The notes under the pieces are model-generated. The model did not search any database, was not told the origin of the DNA, and worked only from the letters and a program-made list of their open reading frames with translations. A stretch of DNA of 64,000 nt from Salvelinus alpinus. Taxonomy: Eukaryota; Chordata; Actinopteri; Salmoniformes; Salmonidae. The position numbers were made by a program, and so were the translations under genes. The stretch covers positions 30,528,124-30,592,123 of the forward strand of contig NC_092096.1 of assembly GCF_045679555.1 (NCBI RefSeq), read 5' to 3'. Below are positions 1 to 13,284 of the stretch, one piece after another; positions within the stretch are counted from its first letter, which is position 1; each line of letters starts with the position of its first letter.

Positions 1-1807
<1,807 letters not shown>

Positions 1808-2459
1808 TGTCACTGACACGGAACCCACACCGGCTGCGCGCATGCGCCATCGTGCGCTATCGTGCATACATTTATTTTGTCCCCCTACACCAAACACGAT
1901 CACGACACGCAGGTTAAAATATCAAAACAAACTCTGAACCAATGACATTAATTTGGGGACAGGTCAAAAAGCATTAGCTAATTTGTCCTATTTAGCTGCT
2001 TGCTTTTGCTAGCTAATTTGTCCTGGGATATAAACATTGAGTTGTTATTTTACCTGAAATGCACAAGGTCCTCTACTCCGACAATTAATCCACACATAAA
2101 ACGGCCAAACAAATCGTTTCTAGTCAACTCTCCTTCTTCCAGGCTTTTTCATATTTTAACTTATATGGTGATTGGCATCTACACTTTCATTGTATTACCA
2201 CGACAACCGGCAAAACAGTTTGTCTTTCAATCACCCACGTGGGTATAACCAATGAGGAGATGGCACGTGGGTACTTGCTTCTATAAACCAATGAGGAGAC
2301 GGGAGAGGCAGGACTTGCAGCGCGATCTGCGTCAGAAATAGAAAGGAGTTCTATTTTAGCCCTTGGCATCGCAGACGCTCGTTGGCGCAATAATTGAATA
2401 ACATGGATTTCGAAATTTATTTTGCGGCGCACGCGACGTGTCCGGTCTGGTCAGCATGT
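1808..2459. repeat. Old dispersed repeat, probably a DNA-transposon remnant
   Basis: The block starts with a GC-rich end (GACACGGAACCC) and finishes with a similar GC-rich inverted end near 2435-2459 (CGTGTCCGGTCTGGTC). Its inside carries a short direct duplication, CCAATGAGGAG at about 2251 and again at about 2288. I recall similar sequence as a frequent salmonid dispersed repeat, but the family is not assigned. No intact transposase is present. Boundaries are approximate. Confidence 0.5.
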
Positions 2460-3146
2460 GAGGTGGGCGGGTGTATCTGTGATGTCGTAAGAACCTGACT
2501 CAGAGCTCAGGGGTGGTTTGCACGACGACAGCACGGCGACGACAGCCCCAACCAGAGCTCACTGTATGTGTGACCTGTGATTCATTCACACACCAGTAAT
2601 CAACACTGGCTATAACTCCCTCTCTGTTTGTGATGTTTTCCTCACTACCATCTGTGTCTAAATAGTGTTGATTCACCTTCTTACTCACTGGGCTCTTAAA
2701 CGGTCAGTTTCAGTTTAGTAGAACTATGCTGTTCTGTGCTTGTGATTGATACTTACTCATGTGTATCCTGTATTTCATCACCACTTAGCAGGAGAATCTG
2801 GGGTTGTTTCCAGACACACCTCCCTCCGCTGTGTCGTTGATTATTATAGATAATTTCAAATATCACACCTGTCCTTAAATAATGCACATCCTGCTCAATA
2901 ACTGGTCCAGCAGCAAATATCTCCCTTTTCATGAAAATGTCAATTTCCCTCCACAGGTTGGTTAGCCCCGTTGGGGCAGTGGGTATGCAGACAGGGAGGC
3001 GGGCGGAGCCTAGAAAGCATGCTGGGTAAGTATGCATTCAGTTGCTGCCCTCAGTGTAAATATTAGTCATGCAGGTTTCAGCGCAGAGATAGAATTGCAT
3101 TCAGGCAGCTGACACTGGGGCATCAGTGAGAGAGCCACCGCCCGTA
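2460..3146. other. Non-coding sequence, no recognised feature
   Basis: I see no protein domain and no clear mobile element. The open frames here are short and lack domain character. Confidence 0.4.
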
Positions 3147-3200
3147 CGTGTGTGTGTTGTGTATGTGTTGTGTATGTGTTGTGTATGTGTGGTGTGGTGT

Positions 3201-3272
<72 letters not shown>
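3147..3272. repeat. Compound TG microsatellite
   Basis: An imperfect TGTTGTGTATG repeat (3147-3201) leads into a pure (GT)n run at 3202-3272. Frames through it encode only Cys/Val or His/Thr repeats. Confidence 0.97.
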
Positions 3273-3276
<4 letters not shown>

Positions 3277-5673
3277 TGGGGTGGACAGACGTACGAGGCA
3301 TGCTACCTACCCGCTGCCCAGGCTTCATTAACAGCTGCTCCTCAGTAAGGCATTGCCACCGCTGGATCGGTTGCCTGGCAACTGAGACCCTCCACGACCA
3401 ATGAGAGGGCGGATGGATGCAACAGGAGTTGTTCTCACTAGACACATGCAAGAGGAATGAAATCTCCTCTAATTTCAATAGATTTATCCTCTCTGTCACT
3501 CACTCCCAGGGCAGCGGGCCAGGCAGAGCAGCAGCAGAGCAGTGGCAGAGGCGACAGCACCATTTGAGGAACAAACTCATGTTAATTCAGCTGTTTGGAG
3601 GGATTCTCACACATTGCTGCGGTCACAAGCGCTCACTCGGCCTCGACAAACAAATCGGGAGCAAACAGACCAGACGGGTTCAAGGGGGATGAAAAGACAA
3701 ATCCCGCTCCTCCTCTCCCCTCAAGAATGGGGGCAAATATGTGAGACATGCCCGCTGTATGGAACGACAAAACAAGGAATTGCTGATGCAAGTTTGTCTT
3801 TACTCTATCCCTGTCGTTTTCATTCACCGGAGACTTATAGTAATAAATAAATGATGGCGGCCATTTGCATAAGATAGGGCCAGCAAAGATAAGACAGTAA
3901 AGAGAGGTCCATTAGAGCCATCCTCAGAGTCATTTCAAACATGGCCACCGCCCAAATCATTGTGGAGGAGGAACAAGGCCAATACATCATAATACATCTC
4001 TCTCTCCTCCCCTCTCACTCCCTCTGTGTCTTTCTATCTCTCTCTGTCTCTCTCTCCCTCCCTTTCTCTCTCTTTCTCATGCTGTGCAGATAAATGAAGT
4101 GTTGCTCACACGAAACTGCTACAGACACCGGGTCTTGTTCAGCTAGTTAGAGAGGACACTTTACACCATGCACTTGTATGAGAATGGGCTTTCAGTTTGA
4201 AATTTGAATGAGTGTTTCTTATCTCCAACGTCACTCCCGGTCAGGTGAATGAATTCTCTAGCTGCGTTTTTGTACGTTAACTGGTTCTGCTGATGGTACC
4301 AGTGCAGTGTGTATGATCAGAAGTGAGATACCATGTCCAGCATATCTACCACTCTGTCTCCAGCAGCTTTTCCTAGATCAGTGTTAAGGCGCTGCTTCCT
4401 TCACACAAGTTTATCGTACGCACTCTGTCTGTCCCGCACTGTGCTGTGCTGCATCACAACAAGCCGGTAGAAACTGGACTGAGCCATGAGATGAAAGCCT
4501 CCTTGCTTTTATCTGAGATAAAAGTTTATTCTCTGGGCTGCTTGTGTGTTTCTGAGGATGTTGGTGTTGTGTGTTGTTGTCCGACTCAAGCAGACATGAA
4601 GGGGACCACGCTGCAGTTTGATCAGCTCTTTGGTGCTTCTGAGAGAAATCTTTACCTGCAGCTCACATCTCCAAATGCGTCTGGTGAGATTGCAATCATC
4701 CGACTGATGACGAGACAACAAAGGATGACGAGACAACAAAACCCTGCCAGGTTTTACTCAAAACTGAGGGGTGAAATGAAGAAAAATAGCTTTTTCCTAA
4801 ATGTGTTACTTCTCCTCTATATACTGTAGACCTGTTCATGTTCCAGTGTGTCCTGGTACTGTATCCCCGTCTGAATGCATAACAGGCCTACATTGCCTGG
4901 TCTTCCCCCCTGATATGAACATATAGCTTCTTTGAACTAGTGTACTTACTGGTGGTGATATTCCTTTGTGACGATGTAACAATCAGAACACCAGTATGTA
5001 CGACTTGATCTGCAATAGATGCTGGAGGCGCACACTGGACCATGCCTGGGGGTGCTGTCTCTGCATCTACAGGCTAACCCTGATCTATGCTCTCCTATCC
5101 CCGCAGCTCCCTCCCTCGATCTCTCCCTCCCTCTCTCTCTCCCTCCTTCCCTTGCTCTGCCACAAAAAAGTCAATTGGTTATCCAATGGCGCCACACCCG
5201 ATTAATATTTAACAGCGGTGGCGCTTGTGATGAATAGCGCGGTGGCACCTGGGTCTGGACCCCAGCACAGACCCACAATGCATCACTCCACCCAGCCCAA
5301 GTAGGGAAAACATGTGATCTTTTTCAGGCTGTCTCACTGGAAGAAAATGTCTCTTCTTTCTATCAAATGAGTTTAGACGTCGTAGTAGATTCTCTCTCGA
5401 TGTTCAGTACAAGGACATTGAAATACGAGAGACTGTGCTCCCTAGATTTGGCATTCGTTGGAAAATAATGTTGAATTATTGGCATTTACAAATACAGTGT
5501 GTGCAGGCTTTTGAAATACGTTAGTATCCAGGGATTGCCAGGGCCATTTGTAACACAGATCTACTCTATTTCCACTGTTCCATTTTGCAACATAAGATCA
5601 TGAAACTAAATATTTTATTCTTAGCTTCTCTCCATTCTCCTGCAATCTAACTTTTGAGCATGTTGTTGACTCT
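3273..5673. other. Non-coding sequence with CT-rich patches
   Basis: Pyrimidine-rich stretches lie at 3995-4080 and 5100-5155. No exon with recognisable protein similarity and no clear mobile element was found. The 127-codon frame at 4446-4829 has no recognisable domain. Confidence 0.4.
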
Positions 5674-5681
5674 ATCTATGG

Positions 5682-6240
5682 CAGGGCTCTCCAACCCTGT
5701 TCTTGGAGAGTAGCTGTCCAGGAGTAGCTGTCCAGGAGTAGCCGTCCAGGAGTAGCCGCCCAGGAGTAGCTCTCCAGAAGTAGCTCTCCAGGAGTAGCTG
5801 TCCAGGAGTAGCTCTCCAGAAGTAGCTCTCCAGAAGTAGCTCTCCAGGAATAGCTCTCCAGTAATAGCTCTCCAGGAGTAGCTGTCCAGGAGTAGCTCTC
5901 CAGGAGTTGCTCTCCAGGAATAGCTCTCCAGTAATAGCTCTCCAGGAGTAGCTGTCCAGGAGTAGCTCTCCAGGAGTTGCTCTCCAGGAATAGCTCTCCA
6001 GTAATAGCTCTCCAGTAATAGCTCTCCAGGAGTAGCTGTCCAGGAGTAGCTCTCCAGGAGTTGCTCTCCATGAGTAGGTTTTCGCTCCAATCCTCATCTA
6101 GCGCACCTGATTCTAATAATTAGCTGGGTGATAAACTGATTAGGTTAGTTACAACTGGGGTTGGAGTGAAAACTGACAGGAGGGTAGCTCTCCAACCCTG
6201 CAGGAGGGTAGCTCTCCAGGAACAGGGTTGGAGAGCCCTG
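5682..6240. mobile_element. hAT-type MITE with an expanded internal array
   Basis: The element begins CAGGGCTCTCCAACCC and ends with the inverted GGGTTGGAGAGCCCTG, so its terminal inverted repeats are typical of hAT elements (CAG...CTG). It is flanked by 8-bp direct repeats with one mismatch: ATCTATGG at 5674-5681 and CTCTATGG at 6241-6248. It has no transposase frame and is therefore non-autonomous. Much of the left half, 5705-6072, is a 14-bp tandem array that matches the subterminal sequence of the right end (GTAGCTCTCCAGGA at about 6207-6220). The right half carries the usual unique core (about 6075-6180). Confidence 0.88.
5705..6072. repeat. 14-bp minisatellite inside the hAT MITE
   Basis: About 26 copies of GTAGCTCTCCAGGA with variants (CTG for CTC, AAG for GAG, GTAAT for GAGTA). 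Three overlapping minus-strand frames of 131-147 codons read through it, because three 14-bp units make a 14-residue period. They are not genes. Confidence 0.93.
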
Positions 6241-6248
6241 CTCTATGG

Positions 6249-6729
6249 TATACCTCACCTCTATGGTTATACTATTGATCAGCTCTCAAAACACATCCCT
6301 GAACCGTTTATATGGACCCATTTTTGTATCCCGTCCTCCATTTCCTCCTGACCCATACAGTACAGGGTCTGAGACGCTTCATCCAGAGGGGCTTTGTTGC
6401 CTTGAGGTCTCACTAGAAGAAGGTCAAGTGTGGAGAAAGCGGTTCCCGTGGTACTGTCTTTTCCCTCTGTGTAAACCTGTGTGTGCTTCCATCGACACTG
6501 GCCTGTCTGATTCTAGCACTCCCTGACACATGTGTCTCTCTCCAATTAACTCCTTGTTGACAGTCGACAGCACCAATCTAATTTAGCCTGCCAGCTCTTT
6601 GTCTTCTTCATCCCTGGTTTCTGCCGCTCTTCCTCTGCGGAGAAGGGGAAGGTGTGGTGCTTGGCATGTCACAGTCAGCTGTTAGACAGTTCCGTTTCAT
6701 TACTCTTCTCACACACACACATACATACA
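6249..6729. other. Non-coding sequence, no recognised feature
   Basis: This gap between the MITE and the Tc1 element ends in a short CA-rich stretch (6710-6730). Nothing in it resembles an exon. Confidence 0.4.
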
Positions 6730-7729
6730 CACTACCGTTCAAAAGTTTGGGGTCACTTAGAAATGTCCTTGTTTTTGAAAGAAAAGCAAATATTATGTAC
6801 ATCAAAAATGATTAGAAATACAGTGTAGACATTGTTAATGTTGTAAACAGTTGAGCTGATTAAAGAAGCAATAAAACGGTCCATCTTTAGACTAGTTGAG
6901 TATCTGGAGCATCAGCATTTGTGGGTTCGATTACAGGCTCAAAATGGCCAGAAACAAAGACCTTTCTTCTGAAACTAGCCAGTCTATTCTTTTTCTGAGA
7001 AATGAAGGCTGTACCATGCGAGAAATTGCCAAGAAACTGAAGATCTCGTCCAACGCTGTGTACTACTCCTTTCACAGAACAGCGCAAACTGGCTCTAACC
7101 AGAATAGAATGAAGACTTCCTCTGTCCAGTGTCTGTGTTCTTTTGCTCATCTTAATCTTTTCTTTTTATTGGCCAGTCAGAGATATGGCTTTTTCTTTGC
7201 AACTCTGCCTAGAAGGCCAGGATCCCGGGGTCGCCTCTTCACTGTTGACGTTGAGACTGGTGTTTTGCGGGGACAATTTAATGAAGCTGCCAGTTGAGGA
7301 CTTGTGAGGCGTCTGTTTCTCAAACTAGACACTCTTTCCAGAAGAAAGGTCTTTGTTTCTGGCCATTTTGAGCCTGCTTTTTTCTGGCCATTTTGAGCCT
7401 GCTAGCCTGCTTTTTCAGCTGTGCTAACATAATTGCAAAAGGGTTTTCTAATGATCAATTAGCCTTTTAAAATTATAAACTTGGATTAGCTAACTCAACG
7501 TGCCATTGGAACACAGGAGTGATGGTTGCTGATAATGGACCTCTGTACGCCTATGTAGATATTCCATAAAAAAATCTGCCGTTTCTGGCTACACTAGTCC
7601 TTTACAACATTAACAATGTCTACACTGTATTTCTGATCAATTTGATGTTATTTTAATGGACAAAAAATGTGCTTTTCTTTTCAAAAACAAGGACATTTCT
7701 AAGTGACCCTAAACTTTTGAATGGTAGTG
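6730..7729 (+). mobile_element. Non-autonomous Tc1-like transposon, 1.0 kb
   Basis: The ends CACTACCGTTCAAAAG and CTTTTGAATGGTAGTG are inverted repeats of roughly 55 bp, continuing through the GGTCACTTAGAAATGTCC segment and its inverse near 7690. A TA follows the right end; the left TA is not preserved. Between the ends lies only the beginning of a transposase frame plus unrelated sequence, so the element cannot move itself. Internally, the segment around 6932-6960 (CTCAAAATGGCCAGAAAC) recurs inverted at about 7349-7377, and again partially at 7380-7400. Confidence 0.9.
6944..7130 (+). pseudogene. Tc1 transposase N-terminal remnant
   Basis: From the ATG at 6944 about 55 codons read as the DNA-binding head of a Tc1-like transposase. 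It is a short basic start (MARNKDLSSETSQ) followed by a helix-turn-helix with the family-typical words GCTMREIAKKL and SSNAVYYS. Similarity stops near 7110-7130; the linker and the DDE catalytic domain are absent. The frame stays open to 7297 through non-homologous sequence, which I do not regard as protein-coding. It is a relic of an internally deleted element. Confidence 0.75.
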
Positions 7730-9053
7730 TACACACATGCATACTTCAGCATGGAGCATGGTGATAATCAGGCACCAGGAAGAGAGATCATATTATTATT
7801 CTACAGATTATAATCATTTTAGCGACGCTGAAAGTCTTTGCTCCCTGAGTGAGTGAGAAGGGCATTTTATGCACGGTTACACTCTAACGAGGCCGTAGGA
7901 GAGTGAGAGCTAGTCGGCCTGCTGTTTATTCAAACAATTAACTGTCAAAGCAAGACACAGATAAAAGATGAATTGGACTTTGTGCTGCACTACTTTGACT
8001 GTGCTGACATGGTTTGCTGTAAAGACGACACCGTTCGTTTTGGTAGAGGGCTACATTTTAGAACGTAAACGTGGCTGTTGTTTTATCCGGGGTCTCTACG
8101 GTTTTGCGGCTCGCCGTGAACGTCAATGAGGTAGAATTAATGAGGTTGTCCGAAAATGTCACAATTTATTTGCCATGATGTAACAACTCAGTAATGATTT
8201 AGGGTCACACCCTGTAACCTAGGTCTAATCTGAACAGCACCATACAAATCATTTACAGTAGCATTAGGGCTATCCTTTCACATGGCCATGTTCACAAATG
8301 GGGCTGCCTTTATTCCACAGATGAGTGTGTTTTGACATAACTCTTACCTCCCAGTAGGGGTAACATAGCTATTATATCTCTTCAAATCAATTTTCCCTGA
8401 ATGCTGAACACATTGGATTATTAGATGGTGGGATGGTATATGTTAATGTGAAAAACGCTGAAATCTGATTGGCCAACCTCCTCTGTAGGAGTTTATTAAG
8501 CTCACTCACTGAGAATTAAGATCAGGGATAAACTGAACCACTCCCGTTTCCTCTTAATGAATGGATTTAAGACCTGCAGCTAATCTTTACACGCCCACGT
8601 ATCATTTTATGGGCTAATAATGACAGCACTAGCCTGGTTAACCCTGTCTGGTGAACACAGCATTCAGTCTGGTTTGACCAGCCTATGACAATACTGCATT
8701 TGCACTTAATCTCCAACAAACACAACATGCAGTATGTTGGTTCACCTTTATCAGCACGTGTTCACAGAGAAGCAGCTATCTAGGGTGGATCTGGTGTACT
8801 AGGCCTTTCCTCATTCAACAGCTGTGTTTCTCAATCTGTGCAGCTTTTCAGTGTTTGGCTGGGCAATAAAGCTGTTTATTGTAGGTTTATGGTGTCTTTG
8901 TTTACAGCCATCCAGTGTGGCAGGCAATGTGTATTAAGGTGTAATAATATTGCTTCCCTGGAGGGGTGGTACGGCGAGATAAAAGGATTTATCGGACTTC
9001 AGACACTTGTAATCCCTTTTCAGTCACGTCTGTCGCTGACTGGGATTTCGTCC
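7730..9053. other. Non-coding sequence, no recognised feature
   Basis: Unique-looking AT-rich sequence. No exon-like frame and no clear mobile-element signature. Confidence 0.4.
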
Positions 9054-9099
9054 CCACCACCCCGCCCCCCGCCCCGCCCCGCCCCGCCCCGCCCAAAAC
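9054..9099. repeat. C-rich (CCCCG)n-like tract
   Basis: A run of CCCCGCCC units on the plus strand. The minus strand therefore has several G4-5 runs separated by single bases. Confidence 0.85.
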
Positions 9100-9258
9100 C
9101 CATCTCTGTTATCACTGCATTAAACGGGATCCAACGCAGGGGCTCCGACCCCTCCTTCAGAAGCCAGGGTTAGAAGGCACAGGTTCAGACAGTAATAGAT
9201 AGCAGCAGACCTCTGGTGGCTCAAGCTCTGCACAGCCTGCTGCTGATATATGCCCATT

Positions 9259-9777
9259 TGTGTTTTATTAACCCTGATCGCCAGGCTAAATCATTGGAGG
9301 ATTAGTCTTTATTAACCCTCATCAACAGGCTGAATCATTGGAGGATTAGTGTTTTATTAACCCTGATCGCCAGGCTGAATCATTGGAGGATTAGTCTTTA
9401 TTAACCCTCATCACCAGGCTGAATCATTGGAGGATTAGTGTTTTATTAACCCTGATCGCCAGGTTGAATCATTGGAGGATTAGTGTTTTATTAATCCTGA
9501 TCGCCAGGCTGAATCATTGGAGGATTAGTGTTTTATTAACCCTGATCGCCAGGCTGAATCATTGGAGGATTAGTGTTTTATTAACCCTGATCGCCAGGCT
9601 GAATCATTGGAGGATTAGTGTTTTATTAACCCTGATCGCCAGGCTAAATCATTGGAGGATTAGTGTTTTATTAACCCTGATCGCCAGGTTGAATCATTGG
9701 AGGATTAGTGTTTTATTAACCCTGATCGCCAGGCTGAATCATTGGAGGATTAGTGTTTTATTAACCCTGATTGCCAG
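9259..9777. repeat. 45-bp minisatellite, left part
   Basis: About 11.5 copies of a 45-bp unit starting GGCTGAATCATTGGAGGATT and ending in ACCCTGATCGCCA. The leftmost copies are the most divergent (some lack a T, some read CTCATCAACA), while those nearer the LTR are almost uniform. The unit is a multiple of three without a stop, which explains the repetitive 15-residue open frame. Confidence 0.97.
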
Positions 9778-10209
9778 TGTCACGGCCAGTGTCACTTCCG
9801 CCGAAGTCGGTCCCTCTCCTTGTTCGGGCGGCGTTTGGCGGTGGACGTCACCGGTCTTCTAGCCACCGCCGCTCCACCTTTCATTTTCCATTTGTTTTGT
9901 CTTGTTTTCCCGCACACCTGGTTCACATTCCCTCATCAGACTAAATGTATATTACCCTCTGTTTACCACATGTCTGTGTGTGGAATTGTTCTTTGTGTAG
10001 GGTGTTACGCTACAGGCTGCCTTGCCCTAGGTTTGTTTCAAACCTAGGTTTGTTTGTTTTGTTTAATCCGGTTCATGTTACCGTGGTTGTGCTTTGTGCT
10101 GCCTCGCCTGTGCCTTTGGGCCAGGGTGTATATTAAAGTTCTCCTGTTTTCACCCATTTCTCCTCTCCTGCGCCTGACTTCCCGGCAACCAGTCACTCAC
10201 CCCGTTACA
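9778..10209 (+). mobile_element. Solo LTR of a Ty3/gypsy-like retrotransposon
   Basis: The insertion starts TGTCACGGCC and ends CCCCGTTACA, giving the TG...CA boundaries of an LTR. It is flanked by the 5-bp duplication GCCAG (9773-9777 and 10210-10214), which belongs to the minisatellite unit. A polyadenylation-like TATTAAAG lies at about 10130-10138. There is no internal region, so it is a solo LTR left by LTR-LTR recombination. The first 12 bp are unusual: GCCAGTGTCAC is repeated at 9785-9795, so the true LTR start could be 9790 instead of 9778. Confidence 0.88.
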
Positions 10210-10638
10210 GCCAGGCTGAATCATTGGAGGATTAGTGTTTTATTAACCCTGATCCCCAGGCTGAATCATTGGAGGATTAGTGTTTTATTAACCCTGATCG
10301 CCAGGCTGAATCATTGGAGGATTAGTGTTTTATTAACCCTGATCGCCAGGCTGAATCATTGGAGGATTAGTGTTTTATTAACCCTGATCGCCAGGCTGAA
10401 TCATTGGAGGATTAGTGTTTTATTAACCCTGATCGCCAGGCTGAATCATTGGAGGATTAGTGTTTTATTAACCCTGATCGCCAGGCTGAATCATTGGAGG
10501 ATTAGTGTTTTATTAACCCTGATCGCCAGGCTGAATCATTGGAGGATTAGTGTTTTATTAACCCTGATCGCCAGGCTGAATCATTGGAGGATTAGTGTTT
10601 TATTAACCCTGATCGCCAGGCTGAATCATTGGAGGATT
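10210..10638. repeat. 45-bp minisatellite, right part
   Basis: The same array continues after the LTR for about 9.5 copies. They are nearly identical to each other (one CCCC variant at about 10250). It ends near 10638, where the unit breaks off in GGAGGATTT. Confidence 0.97.
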
Positions 10639-10639
10639 T

Positions 10640-11004
10640 GCCAGGCTACAGCAGGAGTACGGGGATGAGACAGGCGATAAGGCTGCAAATGAGAGAGTTC
10701 TGTAACAGCTGAGGAAAATGTCAAGTTTGATAAAACACATTTTCTTTGATCTCATAAAAGATTCTTGAAAAGCAGTAAGTGTAAACCCCCTGCTGTGCCA
10801 AGCCCAGGGTAACTCCTCTACAATTTCTAATTGAACCTCCTTGGCGGCATCTTCATATGTATGTGTTTGTATATATGCTTAGTCAGAAATATGAATAGTG
10901 GCACCAAGAATCCTCCATCCTGAGTAAACATTTGCCAACTTCAGCGCTTCTGCTGCTGAGCGAAGGCCCGACCCATGTGACTACTAGGCCTACTATGCTA
11001 TTTG
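10640..11004. other. Non-coding sequence, no recognised feature
   Basis: No exon and no clear element in this stretch. Confidence 0.4.
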
Positions 11005-11005
11005 A

Positions 11006-11170
11006 CAGCATCCCTTTTGATTTAAACAAAACTTTCCAGACATGTTTGGCCATGGAAGAAGTGGTCAGAAACTGACTTTTTGGACCTGAATGCCAAAACA
11101 TTCAGGAGATAGAGGTGGTCAAAGTTGACCCATTTTGCATACCTCACCTTACCATGAGACATATTTGTCT
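11006..11170 (+). repeat. Single arm of a foldback-type repeat
   Basis: This segment is closely similar to the reverse complement of 13560-13715. Shared words include AACAAAACTTTCCAGACATG, GAAGAAGTGGTCAGAAA and GGAGATAGAGGTGGTCAAAG. It contains a small perfect hairpin, CCTGAATG and CATTCAGG around a 6-base loop at about 11086-11107, which is also present in the other copy. The family is unassigned. Confidence 0.75.
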
Positions 11171-11539
11171 TCATCACTGGAAAAGATAAACGGTTGAGAT
11201 TGATATCATTTAAATGCCCACAAACTTTTTTTATTGTCTTGGAATAGTTCAACTGGCTGCCTTTCCAGTAGCAGGAAGCAGGATCATTGAGATTGTAATG
11301 TGACGATTAGCATTCGCAAACGCTGCATATGAATCGGGTTAATTTGCATGACCAATGGGAGACGCTGGGAAGTATGATGATGTTTGCGCTTTATGTGAAG
11401 AAGAGGAGGATCACATTTGATTGGCCTCACAGGTTGTCTCTTTATAGTACTTTATGTGTTTTATTTATCACTTGGTGTGTCATTACTGTGAGGATGTTGT
11501 GAAACTTTATTATTATATGTATTATTTTAATACATTTGC

Positions 11540-11685
11540 AAAAAAATCGAAACTGTTTTTGCTTTGTCATTATGGGGTATTGTGTGTAGATTGATGAGGG
11601 AAAAAAAATATTATAGAATAAGGTTGTAACGTAACAAAATATGGAAAAAGTCAAGGGATCAGAATACTTTCAAATGCACTGTATC
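11540..11685 (+). mobile_element. Truncated end of a Tc1-like element
   Basis: The text TTTGCTTTGTCATTATGGGG through GAATACTTTCAAATGCACTG is one end of a very common fish Tc1-like family, as I recall it. No partner end and no transposase is seen nearby, so it is a fragment. Confidence 0.6.
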
Positions 11686-11993
11686 TAGGCAGAGGTCTAT
11701 TTCCACTGTATGTAGGCAGAGGTCTATTTCCACAGACTTAAATGAATGGTACGATCTGTCTCTTTCATTGTTTTGTTCTTATGGCTTCAGTGTCCAACGG
11801 GGAACCAGGAGAGACATGCAGCATTACTATAGGAAATAACGGTCCTTCGTGACCCTCTTTGGCAGGTTTGAATTTTCCAGATAATGTCAGGATCATCCAT
11901 GTACACCTAGCTGCATCATGGGCTCTGAGCTACGGACATGCTTTACTCTCCTCCAGGGAAATTAATGTGCAGCCATCCCATGATGTCATGCTT

Positions 11994-12020
11994 CTCTCTC
12001 TCTCTCTCTCTCTCTCGCAC

Positions 12021-12112
<92 letters not shown>

Positions 12113-12128
12113 GCACGCACGCACGCAC
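11994..12128. repeat. (TC)n then (ACGC)n microsatellite
   Basis: About 11 TC units (to 12016) run straight into about 28 units of ACGC/GCAC with a GCGC interruption near each end. The arginine-rich and Cys-Val-Arg-Ala frames over it are not genes. Confidence 0.98.
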
Positions 12129-12655
12129 TACAATGGATCAATAAACTAGAAGAGAACCCAAAAGAGCAGACATCTGACTTAAAATACAACCACCTTACTG
12201 AGAATAGTGCTAAGTGATAAAGCGATGTGATGTAACCACTATTATGCAAGGACCAACGAGAGCTCAGCGTTCATCCATGGGTAACCTCTCCATATGTCTT
12301 AGTTCTCCTCTTACAGTCCATGTGCACTTGTGAGCATGGCCTAAACCCAGTATCTCTGCAAGGAGGCATATGCTCAGCCGTGCTCTCCAGTTGATTTCTA
12401 CGCTCAAGGTGGGAATAGAAATGTAAGCTCAGTTCCTTATTGTGTCAGTCACCCAATATGTGACTTCAACACATGACGTTTACCTCTCACTACAAGAGAT
12501 GGATGAACAGTGAGGATAAAGCCACAGTTCTTCTAATGTACAGTATGTTGAGTCTGGTGCTAACATGGACTTCAATACTGTTAAACCCTGTTCCTGACAA
12601 TACAGCAATGTTAGTAGTGACATGAATGTGATAAAATAGGCCCCTTTTGCAGTAT
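12129..12655. other. Non-coding sequence, no recognised feature
   Basis: No exon-like frame or mobile element found. Confidence 0.4.
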
Positions 12656-12835
12656 CCTAGCGGACACAGATCATCCCTCCACTTTATGGGCGGCAGGTAG
12701 CCTAGCGGACACAGATAATCCCTCCACTTTATGGGCGGCAGGTAGCCTAGCGGACACAGATAATCCCTCCACTGTATGGGCGGCAGGTAGCCTAGCGGAC
12801 ACAGATAATCCCTCCATTGTATGGGCGGCAGGTAG
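12656..12835. repeat. 45-bp tandem array built on a SINE head
   Basis: Four copies of a 45-bp unit beginning CCTAGCGGACACAGATAATC and ending in GGGCGGCAGGTAG. The last third of each unit is the 5' end of the SINE that follows at once, so the array and the SINE share the GGGCGGCAGGTAGCCTAGCGG segment. Confidence 0.93.
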
Positions 12836-12990
12836 CCTAGCGGTTAAGAGTGTTGGGCCAGTAACCGAAAGGTTCCTGGTTTGAATCCCTGAGTCGATTA
12901 GTTGAAAATTGTGCCTGTGCCCTTGAACAACCCTAATTGTTCCTGTAAATCACTCTGGATAATAGCGTTTGCTAAATGACTCAAATGTAT
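12819..12990 (+). mobile_element. tRNA-derived SINE with LINE2-like tail
   Basis: It starts at GGGCGGCAGGTAGCCTAGCG. Pol III box A-like sequence (TAGCGGTTAAGAGTG) and box B-like sequence (GGTTTGAATCC at about 12889) are visible. The 3' part carries the CTCTGGATAATAGCG and TTTGCTAAATGAC tail seen in several fish SINEs and L2-type LINEs. It is diverged from the copy at 27091. Confidence 0.88.
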
Positions 12991-13284
12991 ATAACAACCC
13001 TCTGTCAGTGGCTCTCATAGTGTTCAGAGGCATGGAAGGTGTCCTCTCTCTCATCTTGGTTCTCCACCTCACAGTTTCCTCAGAATCCAGTGTCTCTCAG
13101 CAGGAGGTAAAGGCGGTCTCAATCTCAGCAGCCAGAGAGCTGGAGGCCAATATAGAGCTACTCCACATCTGACCTGCTAGTCACATGTCCACTGGAGCTT
13201 CTCTCCCAGCACATAACCACACTCACAGCTATCTCATGACTGGAATGGAGCAGGGACTTAGACTGGGGACATAACACATGATGG
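12991..13284. other. Non-coding sequence, no recognised feature
   Basis: A 67-codon frame spans 12969-13172 but starts inside the SINE tail and has no recognisable domain. Confidence 0.4.

Noticed and set aside
5647..6097. Three minus-strand 131-147-codon frames with SYSWRATPGE repeats
   Set aside because: They are frames of the 14-bp array inside a MITE.
9464..10668. Repeated 15-residue proteins of the LNHWRISVLLT type
   Set aside because: Period 45 without a stop explains them; the frame is also interrupted by an LTR.
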